This document shows, in pieces, positions 18,736 through 28,970 of a stretch of DNA of 64,000 bases; the first letter of the stretch is position 1; the number at the start of each line of letters is the position of its first letter. Where the stretch lies: contig CAIJPS010000090.1 in the NCBI GenBank assembly GCA_903822595.1, positions 1 through 64,000 on the forward strand. The letters are read 5' to 3'. Under the pieces are notes generated by a model, which was not told where the DNA came from, did not search any database, and worked only from the letters and a program-made list of their open reading frames with translations. The DNA is from an uncultured Chlorobiaceae bacterium (GTDB lineage Bacteria > Bacteroidota > Chlorobiia > Chlorobiales > Chlorobiaceae). Made by a program: the position numbers and the translations under genes.

Positions 18736-19212
18736 ATGAAACTTAATGTTCCAAAGCTTGCGCTCTCTATTGGTTTGTGTTTTGTTTTTGCCTATGCAGG
18801 CAGCACCGTTACTCCCGTGCCGGGTTCTGAGTGGTACTACCATGTACTCAACAAGCCCTCATGGAACCCGCCTGACTGGCTTTTTCCTCCTGCATGGAGT
18901 ATCCTCTTTCTTCTGATGGGTATTGCTCTCTATCTTGTTGTATTGCATTGGGGCGAAAATAAACTGGTGAAGGGCGCTCTTGTTCTCTTTGGTGTACAAC
19001 TGTTCCTGAACCTTGGATGGTCGGTCGTATTTTTCGGTTTTCATTCCCCTTTGCTTGCACTGGTGGTGATTGTTCCGCTCTGGTTGGCCATTCTCTTGAC
19101 TCTTGTGAAATTCAGGGCAATTTCACCTTTGGCAGGCAATCTGCTGGTTCCCTATCTTCTCTGGGTAAGTTTTGCCTCCTTTCTGAACTTTACGATCTGG
19201 CAGCTCAATTGA
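18736..19212 (+). CDS. tspO: TspO/MBR family membrane protein
   Basis: A 158-residue protein with five predicted transmembrane helices, the tryptophan-rich sensory protein/peripheral benzodiazepine receptor fold that binds tetrapyrroles. The signature appears as WYYHVLNKPSWNPPDWLFPP followed by AWSILFLLMGIALYLV, and later LFLNLGWSVVFFG. In phototrophs, TspO is tied to porphyrin handling and pigment gene control, which would suit a bacteriochlorophyll-rich cell; that link is inference. Start at the ATG matches the conserved N-terminus, while an in-frame TTG at 18712 would add eight residues. A strong bidirectional terminator follows. Confidence 0.92.
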   Translation: MKLNVPKLALSIGLCFVFAYAGSTVTPVPGSEWYYHVLNKPSWNPPDWLFPPAWSILFLLMGIALYLVVLHWGENKLVKGALVLFGVQLFLNLGWSVVFFGFHSPLLALVVIVPLWLAILLTLVKFRAISPLAGNLLVPYLLWVSFASFLNFTIWQLN

Positions 19213-19269
19213 GTATGACAAGGCTGTAAATAGCCCACATTTGAAAGGCAGGAGTTGCAGATGAAAATA

Positions 19270-19309
19270 AAAGCCGAAAAGCGCAGATGGTGCGGCGCTT
19301 TTCGGCTTT
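19270..19309. terminator. Bidirectional terminator between tspO and acs
   Basis: Perfect 15-bp stem (AAAGCCGAAAAGCGC / GCGCTTTTCGGCTTT) with a 10-base loop, centred between the convergent tspO and acs ends. The A-rich left flank gives a T-rich tract on the minus strand, so termination of acs should be strongest. Confidence 0.87.
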
Positions 19310-19339
19310 ACGATGCGTTATGATGAAAAGCGTTGAGGC

Positions 19340-21322
19340 TTAGTCGCTTTCCTGGTCACGAAGGTTTTCAAGAACACCGAAATCCTCAAGCGTGGTGATA
19401 TCTCCCTTGATCTCATTGCTTGTGGCAAGTTCACGAAGGAGACGGCGCATGATTTTGCCGCTGCGGGTCTTCGGAAGTCCTTTGGCCCATCTGATTTCAT
19501 CGGGCTTGGCAATAGGTCCGATCTCCTTGGCAACATGGTTGCGCAGCGCTTCACGGAGTGTCATGTCGCCGACATATTCATCTTTCAGCGTCACGAAGGC
19601 GACAAGGGCATTGCCTTTCAGCTCATCAGGACGGCTGACGACGGCAGCTTCTGCTACTGCTTCGTGCGAAACCAGTGCGCTTTCAACCTCGCTGGTGCCG
19701 AGGCGGTGACCGGAAACGTTGACCACATCATCGACACGTCCCATGATCCAGATATAACCGTCCTCATCCTTGCGGGCGCCATCGCCGGTAAAGTACATTC
19801 CGGGGAACTCCGACCAGTAGGTTTTTTCGTAGCGTTCGTTGTCACCGTAGATAGTACGGAGCATTGAAGGCCATGGCTTTTTAATAACAAGGTATCCGCC
19901 CTCGTTGGCTTCGCATGGCGTGCCATCCTTGTGTACCACATCGACCGCGATGCCGGGGAGCGGACGGGTTGCTGTGCCGGGTTTTGTCGGTGTTGCGCCC
20001 GGGAGAGGGGAGACCATGATGCCGCCGGTCTCTGTTTGCCACCAGGTGTCGACAATCGGGCATTTTCCCTGTCCGACAACCTTGTGGTACCACATCCATA
20101 CGTCAGGATTTATTGGCTCGCCCACGCTGCCGAGAAGACGGAGAGAACTGAGGTTATGTTTGGTGACCCACTCGTTACCGGCGCGGATAAATGCGCGGAT
20201 AGCGGTTGGAGCGGTATAGAGGATGGTGACTTTGTGACGGTTGATGATATCCCAGAACCGATCCCACTGCGGGTAGTTCGGAGCACCTTCGTACATGAGC
20301 ATGGTTGCGCCGCAGAGCAGAGGTCCGTAAGCCATATAGCTGTGTCCGGTAATCCATCCGACATCAGCCGTACAAAAGTAGATATCCTCATCCTTGATAT
20401 CAAAAACGTATTTGAATGAGTTTGCGGCGTGGACCATGTATCCGGCGGTGGTGTGCAGGATACCTTTTGGCTTTCCGGTGGAACCGCTGGTGTAGAGTAC
20501 GAAGAGCGGATGTTCTGCATCAAGTTCTGCTGGCTCGGATTCATCAGCAGCAAGGCCCATGAGATCGTGCCACCAATGGTCCATACCGTTATGCATGTGG
20601 ATATCTTCATTGGTCACTTTCAGAACAATGACACTGCGAACCGACGGGGTATTGACAATCGCCTCATCAACAATATTTTTCAGGTTGATGGAGCTTCCGC
20701 GGCGTCTTGTGCCATCTGCGCAGATAACCATTTTGGCACGTGAATCATTGACACGTTCGGTAATTGCGTGGGCAGAGAAACCGGCAAAAATAACATTATG
20801 GACCGCTCCAACGCGTGCACAGGCGAGAACTGCGATAATCAGTTCAGGAACCATGCCCATATAGATAGCAACCCTGTCGCCAGGCTTGATTCCAGCGATT
20901 TTGAGCACATTTGCAAATTTGCTGACCTGGCGATGCAGTTCGCCGTAAGTCAGTACCCGCTGCTCTCCCTCTTCGCCTTCCCAGATAATGGCAGCCTTGT
21001 TTTTTCTCCAACTGTTGACATGGACATCAAGGGCATTGTAGCAGATATTGGTTTTTCCGCCGTTAAACCATTTTGCATACGGAGTATTCCACTCCAGAAC
21101 GCTATCCCACTTTTTGAACCAATGGAATTGTTCAGCAATACCTCCCCAGTAGGCATCAGGATCTGCTTCAGCGGCAGCATAGAGTTTCTCATACTCCTCC
21201 ATGGAGGTGACATGGGCCTTGCTTGCAAACTCTGCCGGGGGCGGAAATTTCCGCTTTTCAGAGAGAACAGAGCTGATCGATTGTTCTTGCTGTGCGTTGG
21301 ATGTTGTTTCGTCTGTAGCCAT
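19340..21322 (-). CDS. acs: Acetyl-CoA synthetase (AMP-forming)
   Basis: Activates acetate to acetyl-CoA through an acetyl-adenylate, allowing mixotrophic acetate assimilation when combined with the pyruvate synthase at 52789-56358. The 660-residue protein has the ANL-superfamily P-loop YTSGSTGKPKG, the Acs block DVGWITGHSYMAYGPL, WWQTETGGIM, TGDGARKDEDGYIWIMGR and the C-terminal KTRSGKIMRR whose lysine is the known acetylation control site. Length and motifs are those of true Acs rather than another acyl-CoA ligase. The gene stands alone between tspO and leuS. Confidence 0.97.
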   Translation of the reverse strand: MATDETTSNAQQEQSISSVLSEKRKFPPPAEFASKAHVTSMEEYEKLYAAAEADPDAYWGGIAEQFHWFKKWDSVLEWNTPYAKWFNGGKTNICYNALDVHVNSWRKNKAAIIWEGEEGEQRVLTYGELHRQVSKFANVLKIAGIKPGDRVAIYMGMVPELIIAVLACARVGAVHNVIFAGFSAHAITERVNDSRAKMVICADGTRRRGSSINLKNIVDEAIVNTPSVRSVIVLKVTNEDIHMHNGMDHWWHDLMGLAADESEPAELDAEHPLFVLYTSGSTGKPKGILHTTAGYMVHAANSFKYVFDIKDEDIYFCTADVGWITGHSYMAYGPLLCGATMLMYEGAPNYPQWDRFWDIINRHKVTILYTAPTAIRAFIRAGNEWVTKHNLSSLRLLGSVGEPINPDVWMWYHKVVGQGKCPIVDTWWQTETGGIMVSPLPGATPTKPGTATRPLPGIAVDVVHKDGTPCEANEGGYLVIKKPWPSMLRTIYGDNERYEKTYWSEFPGMYFTGDGARKDEDGYIWIMGRVDDVVNVSGHRLGTSEVESALVSHEAVAEAAVVSRPDELKGNALVAFVTLKDEYVGDMTLREALRNHVAKEIGPIAKPDEIRWAKGLPKTRSGKIMRRLLRELATSNEIKGDITTLEDFGVLENLRDQESD

Positions 21323-21504
21323 TGATACCCATGTTTTATGTGTTAAAAAAAGGATACTCCGTTCCCATTACAGGTATTCGGGAACGTGGAAAATAACTTG
21401 TTGCAACGGAGATAAAAAGCCGGATAGAGAGTTTTATGCATTCTCTTCCAATTTTACATAAAATAATTCTGTCTGTCAATAATCGTGATGCGCAATCCCT
21501 CGAA

Positions 21505-23928
21505 TCACTCGTTTTTTGCGACAAAATTAACCAATTTATCTACAACTACAATCTCGCGAATAATTGTTTGACCTTCAAAAAATTTAAGCACCGATTCTAC
21601 CTTTTTTGCTTCCCGGAGAAGAAAATCTTTCGGGCTTTTGGCTGGAGCAAGAAAGGTTCCTCTCAGTTTTCCGTTGACCTGGACGGCAATGGTCAAAACG
21701 CTCTCTTCGACAAGTTTTTTGTCAAAGGAAGGAAACGGGGCCTGGCTTATGGAGTGGCTGTGGCCAATGCTTTCCCAGAGTTCTTCGGTGATGTGAGGAG
21801 CGTAGGGCGCAAGCAGAACAAGCAGCGTTTCAACAGCATTGCGATTTGTGCAGCCAGCCTTGTGCAGCTCGTTGACAAAGACCATCATTTCGGAAATTGC
21901 GGTATTGAATTTGAGCTGTTCGGTGTCTTCACCAACCTTTTTAATGGTTTTATGCATGCGCCGCAGCAGCTCGTCCGGCATGGCATCCAGTGTCAGTTGC
22001 TTTGCCGGCCCCTCATGTTCTGCGTGTACCAGTCGCCACACTTTCGACAAAAAACGGCTTATGCCTTCAATGCCATTGGTGTTCCAGGGTTTGACCTGCT
22101 CAAGTGGTCCCAGAAACATCTCATAGAGGCGCACGGCATCGGCACCGTATCGCTGAAGGACGTGGTCTGCAGGGATGACGTTGCCACGCGATTTCGACAT
22201 TTTCTCATTGTCTTCACCAAGAATCATCCCCTGGTTGAAGAGCTTTTTGAATGGTTCTCTGGTGCTGACAACACCGAGGTCAAAGAGTACCTTGTGCCAG
22301 AAGCGTGCATAGAGCAGGTGAAGAACAGCGTGTTCTGCACCGCCGATATAGAGATCGACGTTCATCCAGTAGCGCTCTTTTGCTGTATCGATCAACTGTC
22401 TGCTGTTTTCAGGATCAATGAAACGGAGATAGTACCAGCAGCTTCCCGCCCACTGGGGCATGGTGTTGGTCTCCCGTCTGAACTCTCCGTGTTCATCTGT
22501 TCCGAAGAGCCATTGCGGAATATTGGCAAGAGGCGATTCTCCGGTTGAGGATGGATGATAGGCCTCGACTTCAGGAAGAGTGAGGGGCAGGTTGGTTTCG
22601 AGTCGAAGGGTGCCATCGTCGTAATGTTTGATCGGGATCGGTTCTCCCCAGTATCGCTGGCGGCTGAATATCCAGTCACGGAGCTTGTAGTTGACCTTTC
22701 TCTGACCAATTTTTTTGGCTTCAAGCCATGATGCCATCCGCTCAAAAGCTTCACTGAACGGGAGTCCGTTGAGTGAAATTTCATCATTGGCAGAGTTGAC
22801 CGGGAAACTCTCTTTCCCTTCAAAAACGCATTCCTGAACATCATGCGGGCTTTTGACAACCTCGATGATGGGGAGGTTGTACTGCTTGGCAAATTCCCAG
22901 TCGCGGCTGTCATGTGCCGGGACTGACATGATGGCTCCTGTTCCGTAACTGATCAGGACAAAGTCGGATATCCAGACAGGAAGAGGTTCCCCCGTTGCGG
23001 GATTAATGGCATAGGAGCCGGTAAAAACACCGCTTTTTTCTTTTTGCAGCCCTGTTCGTTCGAGCTCTGTTTTCAGTTTTGCCTGACTGATATAGCTTTT
23101 CACGGTAACCAGTTGCTGTGCGGTGGCAAGCTTTTCTGCAAGCGGATGCTCTGGTGAAATAACAAGATAGGTTGCTCCGAAAAGCGTGTCGGGCCTTGTT
23201 GTATAGACCCTGAGGCTGCGGTTGTGGCAACGGAGTTCAAAGTCAATTTCCACCCCTTCCGAACGGCCAATCCAGTTGCGTTGCATCTGTTTGACATTTT
23301 CCGGCCAGTCGACTTCATCAAGGTCGGCAAGAAGGCGGTCAGCATAAGCGGTGATTTTCAGTACCCACTGCCGCAAAGGGCGGCGGACAACCGTGTAGCC
23401 GTCGGCAATTTTTTCATCAACCTCTTCGTTTGCCAGAACGGTCTTGAGCTCTTCGCACCAGTTGACATCCACTTCTGACATATAGGCCAGTCCCATCTCA
23501 TAGAGCTTGAGAAAAATCCATTGTGTCCATTTGAAATATCCGGGATCGGTCGTATTGATCTCCCTTGACCAGTCGTAGGAAAAACCCATGGCCTGAAGGG
23601 TTCCCTTGAAGCTCCGGATATTTTCTTCTGTAGTAGTTTTCGGGTGTGTCCCTGTCTTGATGGCAAACTGCTCAGCAGGAAGACCGAAGGCGTCCCATCC
23701 CATTGGGTGAAGCACATTGTAGCCGCAACTCCGTTTGTAACGCGCGATGATATCTGAAGCGGTGTACCCTTCAAGATGGCCGACATGGAGACCGGTGCCA
23801 CTGGGGTAGGGAAACATGTCGAGTACATAGTATTTTGGCTTGCCGCTCCCTTCATTGGTTGAAAAGGTATTCTGCTTCTGCCACCGGGCCTGCCATTTCG
23901 CTTCTGTTTTTGAAAAATCGTACCTCAT
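21505..23928 (-). CDS. leuS: Leucyl-tRNA synthetase
   Basis: Class Ia synthetase of 807 residues. The HIGH motif appears as HVGHLEGYT (about 46-54) and the KMSKS loop as EKMSKSRGNVIP. A CP1 editing domain lies between (GTGAIMSVPAHDSRDWEFA contains the conserved editing aspartate region). The C-terminus includes the anticodon-binding helical bundle and the small LeuS C-terminal domain. Upstream on the same strand are pnp and a terminator, so leuS probably has its own promoter. Confidence 0.98.
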   Translation of the reverse strand: MRYDFSKTEAKWQARWQKQNTFSTNEGSGKPKYYVLDMFPYPSGTGLHVGHLEGYTASDIIARYKRSCGYNVLHPMGWDAFGLPAEQFAIKTGTHPKTTTEENIRSFKGTLQAMGFSYDWSREINTTDPGYFKWTQWIFLKLYEMGLAYMSEVDVNWCEELKTVLANEEVDEKIADGYTVVRRPLRQWVLKITAYADRLLADLDEVDWPENVKQMQRNWIGRSEGVEIDFELRCHNRSLRVYTTRPDTLFGATYLVISPEHPLAEKLATAQQLVTVKSYISQAKLKTELERTGLQKEKSGVFTGSYAINPATGEPLPVWISDFVLISYGTGAIMSVPAHDSRDWEFAKQYNLPIIEVVKSPHDVQECVFEGKESFPVNSANDEISLNGLPFSEAFERMASWLEAKKIGQRKVNYKLRDWIFSRQRYWGEPIPIKHYDDGTLRLETNLPLTLPEVEAYHPSSTGESPLANIPQWLFGTDEHGEFRRETNTMPQWAGSCWYYLRFIDPENSRQLIDTAKERYWMNVDLYIGGAEHAVLHLLYARFWHKVLFDLGVVSTREPFKKLFNQGMILGEDNEKMSKSRGNVIPADHVLQRYGADAVRLYEMFLGPLEQVKPWNTNGIEGISRFLSKVWRLVHAEHEGPAKQLTLDAMPDELLRRMHKTIKKVGEDTEQLKFNTAISEMMVFVNELHKAGCTNRNAVETLLVLLAPYAPHITEELWESIGHSHSISQAPFPSFDKKLVEESVLTIAVQVNGKLRGTFLAPAKSPKDFLLREAKKVESVLKFFEGQTIIREIVVVDKLVNFVAKNE

Positions 23929-23965
23929 GGTGTGTTGATCAATGAGTGTTGTATCCCTATATTAA

Positions 23966-24001
23966 AAAAAAAGCAGCACAGCGTTACCTGTACTGCTTTT
24001 T
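23966..24001 (-). terminator. Intrinsic terminator after pnp
   Basis: On the minus strand, starting 16 bases after the pnp stop, AAAAAGCAGTACAG pairs with CTGTGCTGCTTTTT (one G-U pair) around a 6-base loop and ends in a long T-run. It separates pnp from leuS. Confidence 0.82.
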
Positions 24002-24016
24002 GACTTTTGTAGCCAT

Positions 24017-26203
24017 TCAGTTGTTTTCCGCGCCGTTCTCTTTAACGGCATCCTGTTCAACTGCCTTTATTGAAAGGGCAAAACGGGTTTTTCCGGTTCG
24101 GGGATCCTTGCGGACATCAACCAGTTTTACCTTCACCTTTTCACCGATTTTCAGGTGATCACTGACCTTCGTGACTCTTCCGCTTGAAATTTCAGAGATG
24201 TGCACAAGCCCATCGGTTTTTGGAAGAAATTCCACAAAGGCACCGAGCTCATCACGAATATCCCGTACCTTGCCGATGTAGACATTGCCCACTTCTGGCT
24301 TTGCAGTGAGATTTTTTATGGTGGCAAGTGCTGCATTTGTGCCTTCACTGGTGGAGCAGGCGATGGTGACGGTGCCGTCGTCATCAATGTTGATTTCTGC
24401 ACCGGTCTCTTCAGTAATGCTGCGGATGGTCTCTCCACCCTTGCCAATGATCATGCCGATACAGTCAACCGGCACCTTGATGGTTGTCAGTTTTGGCGCA
24501 AAGTTTGCAAGTTCCTGGCGGGTTGAAGGGATAGCCTTCTCCATTTCGTCGAGAATGTGCAGACGGCCTCTGCGTGCCTGCTCAAGGGCGGTTTCAAGGA
24601 TGTGATAGTCGAGTCCATCGATCTTGATGTCCATCTGACAGGCGGTAATACCGTCACGGGTGCCTGATACCTTGAAATCCATATCTCCGAGGTGATCTTC
24701 ATTGCCGAGGATATCGGAAAGTACCGCGTAAGCTTCACCCTCCTTGATCAGTCCCATGGCAATACCTGAAACCGGCTTTTTGATTGGCACACCACCATCC
24801 ATCAGGGCAAGCGTTCCTCCGCATACCGAAGCCATCGATGATGAGCCGTTTGACTCAAGGATGTCTGAGACGATACGGATGGTGTAGGGGAACTCCTCTT
24901 CGGTCGGAGCAACCATTTTGATGGAGCGCTCAGCCAGATTGCCGTGCCCTATTTCCCGCCGCCCGATACTTCCAAGCCTTCCGCATTCACCAACGCTGAA
25001 TGGAGGGAAGTTGTAATGGAGATAAAATCTTTTGTCGGCACTGCTGGTCAGGGTATCAACAGACTGGGCATCTTTTTTTGTGCCGAGCGTAATGGTGACA
25101 AGCGCCTGGGTCTCTCCCCTGGTGAAGAGTGCTGAGCCGTGGGCTCTCGGGATGATGCCAAGTTCAATGCTGATCGGGCGTACCTGGTCAAGGGCTCTGC
25201 CGTCAAGGCGTTTTGCGTCGTCAAGAATCATGTGGCGCATCATCCTCTTTTCGACTGCATGAATCTGTTCGTCGATGATATGCTGGTTAAGGCAGAGAGC
25301 TTTCGATGGATCGGCTGCGATATCCTCGCTGCTGATTGCCGCCTTGAAGTGCTCAATGGTCGCCTCTATGGTTTCACGATAGATGTGGGCGGTCTGGTCT
25401 GCGCGCTCTTCCTTCTGAAGCGGGGTGTAGGCGAGCTCCTTGAGACGGCTTTCGCAGAGTCCCCGAACAACTTCAGTGAGCTCTGCCGGAATAACGGTCG
25501 GTGAAAAGGGTCGGCCTGGTTTTGCAACTTCTGCTGCAATCTCGCTCTGGAGGGCACAGAGTTTGCGGATGGCCGCGTGACCAAACTTGATTGCATCAAC
25601 CATCTCTGCCTCAGAAATCTCTTTCATCTCTCCTTCAAGCATGCAGATGGTATCTACTGTGCCACCGATACAGATATCAAGGTCGCTGCTGGCTAGTTCG
25701 TTGATATCAGGGTTGATGATGAAGAGACCGTTTATTCTGCCTACCCGCACTTCGGACATCGGGTTGTGGAAAGGAATATCGGATACCATGATGGCTGTTG
25801 ATGCTGCCAGTCCGCCAAGGACGTCGGCATCATTGACCTGGTCAGAAGAGATCACGGTTACAATGATCTGGGTTTCATAAAGGTAGCCGTCAGGAAAGAG
25901 AGGGCGGAGTGCACGGTCTATGAGTCGTGCTGAAAGAATCTCTTTTTCGGATGGGCGGCTTTCACGCTTGAAAAAACCACCGGGGAATTTGCCTGCAGCA
26001 GAATATTTTTCGCGGTATTCAACCTGGAGCGGAAAGTAGTCCTGGTTGGGAGGAGGTGTTTTTTTACTTGAAACAACGGTTGCAATGACCATAGTGTCAC
26101 CAAGGCGGACAACGACAGCACCGTCGGCCTGTTTTGCCATTTTACCGGTTTCGATAGAGATAATCTTGCCCTGGCCAAGATCAATTTCTTTGTTGATAAT
26201 CAT
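24017..26203 (-). CDS. pnp: Polyribonucleotide nucleotidyltransferase (PNPase)
   Basis: Phosphorolytic 3'-5' exoribonuclease of mRNA turnover. The 728-residue chain has two RNase PH domains separated by the helical linker. The first contains [10 protein letters not shown] and the [13 protein letters not shown] loop; the second contains [16 protein letters not shown] and [14 protein letters not shown] with catalytic aspartates. A KH domain ([14 protein letters not shown]) and an S1 domain ([20 protein letters not shown]) follow near the C-terminus. Normal bacterial architecture and length. It ends at a clear terminator. No rpsO gene is adjacent, unlike the common rpsO-pnp pair. Confidence 0.98.
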   Translation of the reverse strand: MIINKEIDLGQGKIISIETGKMAKQADGAVVVRLGDTMVIATVVSSKKTPPPNQDYFPLQVEYREKYSAAGKFPGGFFKRESRPSEKEILSARLIDRALRPLFPDGYLYETQIIVTVISSDQVNDADVLGGLAASTAIMVSDIPFHNPMSEVRVGRINGLFIINPDINELASSDLDICIGGTVDTICMLEGEMKEISEAEMVDAIKFGHAAIRKLCALQSEIAAEVAKPGRPFSPTVIPAELTEVVRGLCESRLKELAYTPLQKEERADQTAHIYRETIEATIEHFKAAISSEDIAADPSKALCLNQHIIDEQIHAVEKRMMRHMILDDAKRLDGRALDQVRPISIELGIIPRAHGSALFTRGETQALVTITLGTKKDAQSVDTLTSSADKRFYLHYNFPPFSVGECGRLGSIGRREIGHGNLAERSIKMVAPTEEEFPYTIRIVSDILESNGSSSMASVCGGTLALMDGGVPIKKPVSGIAMGLIKEGEAYAVLSDILGNEDHLGDMDFKVSGTRDGITACQMDIKIDGLDYHILETALEQARRGRLHILDEMEKAIPSTRQELANFAPKLTTIKVPVDCIGMIIGKGGETIRSITEETGAEINIDDDGTVTIACSTSEGTNAALATIKNLTAKPEVGNVYIGKVRDIRDELGAFVEFLPKTDGLVHISEISSGRVTKVSDHLKIGEKVKVKLVDVRKDPRTGKTRFALSIKAVEQDAVKENGAENN

Positions 26204-26318
26204 GGAGATCGTGTGATAGTAAGTGATAAAAATGTTGTCCGGTTGTTTTCAGGCAATGAACAAGTCCCGAAATATAACACAAAAAAATCTCTTCCGGTAA
26301 CCTCATCTCACGCTCTTG

Positions 26319-27170
26319 TCATGCCCGGATTTTACCGTTATCGATAAGGCGCACCGCACCGAACCAGGCTGCAAGCAGCAGGCGATACTCTTTTTCCTCC
26401 TCAGCGATTTCTACCGGTTCAAACCGCTCTTCATCGACAAAAACTACATAATCGGGTCGGCATCCTGGTGTTGAGCCGATCATCCGCTCGATCTCTGTTG
26501 CAATTGCCGGAAGGCTTTTCTGCTTCTCACCAATGCATTTTTCGGCATGGCAGATTCCCTGATAAAGAATGGAGGCAGCGTTGCGCTCCTGGCTTGAAAG
26601 GTAGATATTTCTTGAGCTTACCGCCAGCCCATTTTCTTCCCGGATAATGGGCGCGGCGACAATTTTAATATCCAGATTAAGATCTTCGACAAGTCGACGG
26701 ATAACGGCGAGTTGCTGGGCATCTTTTTCGCCGAAGATCGCAATATGCGGTTTTGTGATATGAAAGAATTTTGTCACAATAGTGGCTACTCCGTTGAAAT
26801 GACCTGGCCTTCGTTCTCCTTCAATCCTTTCGCTGAGAGAGCCGCACTTCAGGGTGGTTTGATAGTTTTCGGGGTAGATGCTTCCGGCAACAGGCGCAAA
26901 GAGGTAATCGACTCCTGCCGCTTTTGCAAGGGCGACGTCCTGCTCGAAAGGTCTGGGGTATTGGTGGAGGTCTTCGTTTGCTCCGAACTGTGAAGGGTTG
27001 ACAAAGATCGTGAGAATAACCGTGCCTGCGCTTTGCCGGGCAAGCTTTATAAGGCTCAGATGCCCTTCGTGCAGTGCACCCATGGTCATGACAACGCCTA
27101 TGAACTGGCGGTTGAGCCGCAGTTTTTCGGCTATGGTCTGCATCTGGCGGGGTTCAGTGATGATCTGCAT
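26319..27170 (-). CDS. panC: Pantothenate synthetase
   Basis: Condenses pantoate and beta-alanine with ATP, the last step to vitamin B5. The 283-residue protein contains MTMGALHEGHLSLI (HxGH nucleotide motif), FVNPSQFG, EGERRPGHFNGVATIVTKF, FGEKDAQQLAVI and the KMSKS-like SSRNIYLS. Start is set at MQIITEPRQM, which overlaps the end of rsmI by 17 bases. A longer frame beginning at 27215 would lie deep inside rsmI and adds only a lysine-rich lead. Confidence 0.95.
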   Translation of the reverse strand: MQIITEPRQMQTIAEKLRLNRQFIGVVMTMGALHEGHLSLIKLARQSAGTVILTIFVNPSQFGANEDLHQYPRPFEQDVALAKAAGVDYLFAPVAGSIYPENYQTTLKCGSLSERIEGERRPGHFNGVATIVTKFFHITKPHIAIFGEKDAQQLAVIRRLVEDLNLDIKIVAAPIIREENGLAVSSRNIYLSSQERNAASILYQGICHAEKCIGEKQKSLPAIATEIERMIGSTPGCRPDYVVFVDEERFEPVEIAEEEKEYRLLLAAWFGAVRLIDNGKIRA

Positions 27171-27888
27171 CTTCTTCTTCGGGTTTGATTGTTTTTTTTC
27201 CGGGCGGCTCAACAATCACCACAAACTCTCCTCTCGTTTTGCCCTCGGCGAGTTGTTGGCGGATCTCTTCAATGCTTCCTGTAATATACTCTTCATGTAT
27301 TTTCGTCATCTCCCGTCCAATGAAAATCCGTGCATCTGCCAGAATGTTGTTCAGTTCGTCGAGGAGTTTCATGATCCTGAAGGGTGATTCATAGACAACA
27401 AATGGTGCTTGCAGTGCGGCGAGGTATTCGAGACGGCTTTTGCGCCCCTTTTTATGCGGAAGGAAACCTGCAAAAAAAAAATTGTTGACCGGAAGCGGAC
27501 AGGCTGAGAGTGCAGCAGTCAGTGCGCTTGGTCCCGGAATCGGGATAACCTGAAGCCCGCGATCATGCAGAGCGTGCAGGAGTGCATATCCGGGATCACT
27601 GATTACAGGGGTTCCTGCATCGGTGATGAGCGCGACATCGTTGCCCTCTTCAAGCAGGGCGATAATCTGGCTGATAGCTCTCGGCTCATTGTAGTTGTGA
27701 TAACTGATGAGCCTTTTGCCTGAAATATCAAAATGGCGGAGCAGAATGGAGGCACGGCGCGTATCTTCACAGGCTATTGCTCCGGATTCTTTCAAAATTC
27801 TGATGGCTCTCAGAGTAATGTCTTCGAGGTTGCCGAGCGGCGTTGCAACAACGTAGAGCGTTCCGGTATGTAAATGATCAGTTTGCAA
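27154..27888 (-). CDS. rsmI: 16S rRNA (cytidine(1402)-2'-O)-methyltransferase RsmI
   Basis: Methylates the ribose of C1402 in the decoding centre of 16S rRNA. The 244-residue tetrapyrrole-methylase-fold protein shows the RsmI series ATPLGNLEDITLRA, CEDTRRAS, SYHNYNE, ITDAGTPVISDPG and PIPGPSALTAALS. Length is a little short at the C-terminus compared with many relatives (about 270-290), where the last helix is replaced by an acidic PEEEDADHH tail. It overlaps panC by 17 bases and is divergent from the ABC ATPase gene across about 100 bases. Confidence 0.95.
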   Translation of the reverse strand: MQTDHLHTGTLYVVATPLGNLEDITLRAIRILKESGAIACEDTRRASILLRHFDISGKRLISYHNYNEPRAISQIIALLEEGNDVALITDAGTPVISDPGYALLHALHDRGLQVIPIPGPSALTAALSACPLPVNNFFFAGFLPHKKGRKSRLEYLAALQAPFVVYESPFRIMKLLDELNNILADARIFIGREMTKIHEEYITGSIEEIRQQLAEGKTRGEFVVIVEPPGKKTIKPEEEDADHH

Positions 27889-27986
27889 GGTTAAAAGAGG
27901 GACGTGAACAAAAGGTTTGTTTATGGGAGATTCATAATCGTTTTAGTATAATAATAAAAAATACGATAAACAGCGTTCAGTCAAAG

Positions 27987-28970
27987 ATGAAGGATCAAGG
28001 GCGATTACTGTCGGTCAACGACTTGCGGGTGCTTTTCCCCGGAAAAAAGAGCGGGCTTATGGGTAAACCACTTCCGATACCGGTGGTGAATGGCGTCTCC
28101 TTTGATGTTTTTCAGGGAGAGACGCTCGGGCTGGTCGGTGAGTCGGGATGTGGGAAAACCACTCTTGGCAGAGCGCTGATTCGTCTTGGTCATCCTGTGG
28201 TGACGGGCAGCATTGTCTTTGAAGGGCGTGAGATCACCACGATCGGCAATCGCGAGTTCCGTGCTCTTCGCAAAGAGATACAGATGATTTTCCAGGATCC
28301 TTTTGGATCGCTGAACCCTCGCTTGACGGTTGGGCAGATGCTTGGAGAGGTGTTGCTGGTTCATCGAATTGCCCGTGGGGAGGCCGCCCGAAAGCGGATT
28401 GAGGAGTTGCTTGATGTCGTTGGTTTGAACAGAGAGTACAGCAATCGTTATCCGCATGAGTTTTCAGGAGGGCAGAGGCAGCGCATCGGTATTGCGCGGG
28501 CACTGGCGGTCAATCCGAAATTCATCATCTGTGATGAGCCGGTTTCTGCACTCGACGTCTCCATTCAGTCGCAGATCATCAATCTGCTCAAGGATCTCCA
28601 GCGGGATCTGGGGTTGACCTATCTCTTTATCGCTCATGACCTCTCGGTTGTTGAGTATATTTCCGACAGGGTTGCAGTTATGTATCTCGGTAACATTGTT
28701 GAAATTGCCGACTATGCTGAACTCTATGACAATCCAAAACATCCCTATACCAGAGCGCTTCTCTCGGCTATCCCCAATCCTGAATTTGGAGGAAAAAAAG
28801 AGAGGATTCTGCTGCATGGAGATTTGCCCGGCCCAATGCATATACCCACCGGATGCGGATTTCATCCGCGCTGTCCCTCTGCAAGGGCCGAGTGCAGCCA
28901 GAGGGAACCAATGCTTCAGGAACTCACTTCTACTCATGGACACAAGGTAAGCTGTCTCCTTTATGAATAA
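27987..28970 (+). CDS. Oligopeptide/dipeptide ABC transporter ATP-binding protein (OppF/DppF type)
   Basis: A 327-residue ABC ATPase of peptide importers. It shows Walker A GESGCGKTT, Q-loop with the DPFGSLNPRLTVGQ block typical of OppF/DppF, signature SGGQRQRIGIARAL and Walker B FIICDEPVSALDVS. The C-terminal oligopeptide extension (HPYTRALLSAIP; cysteine-containing FHPRCPSARAEC) is the region that often carries an iron-sulfur centre in this subfamily. Start at the ATG near MKDQGRLLSVNDL; the upstream in-frame stretch runs into the divergent rsmI. No permease is adjacent: a binding protein and a permease of the same transporter class lie 19 kb away (47134-49908). It overlaps sppA by 8 bases. 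Confidence 0.93.
   Translation: MKDQGRLLSVNDLRVLFPGKKSGLMGKPLPIPVVNGVSFDVFQGETLGLVGESGCGKTTLGRALIRLGHPVVTGSIVFEGREITTIGNREFRALRKEIQMIFQDPFGSLNPRLTVGQMLGEVLLVHRIARGEAARKRIEELLDVVGLNREYSNRYPHEFSGGQRQRIGIARALAVNPKFIICDEPVSALDVSIQSQIINLLKDLQRDLGLTYLFIAHDLSVVEYISDRVAVMYLGNIVEIADYAELYDNPKHPYTRALLSAIPNPEFGGKKERILLHGDLPGPMHIPTGCGFHPRCPSARAECSQREPMLQELTSTHGHKVSCLLYE

Noticed and set aside
21436-22548. 370-codon plus-strand open frame
   Set aside because: Fully antisense to leuS, which has complete synthetase motifs; product is low-quality and Cys/Phe rich as expected of a shadow.
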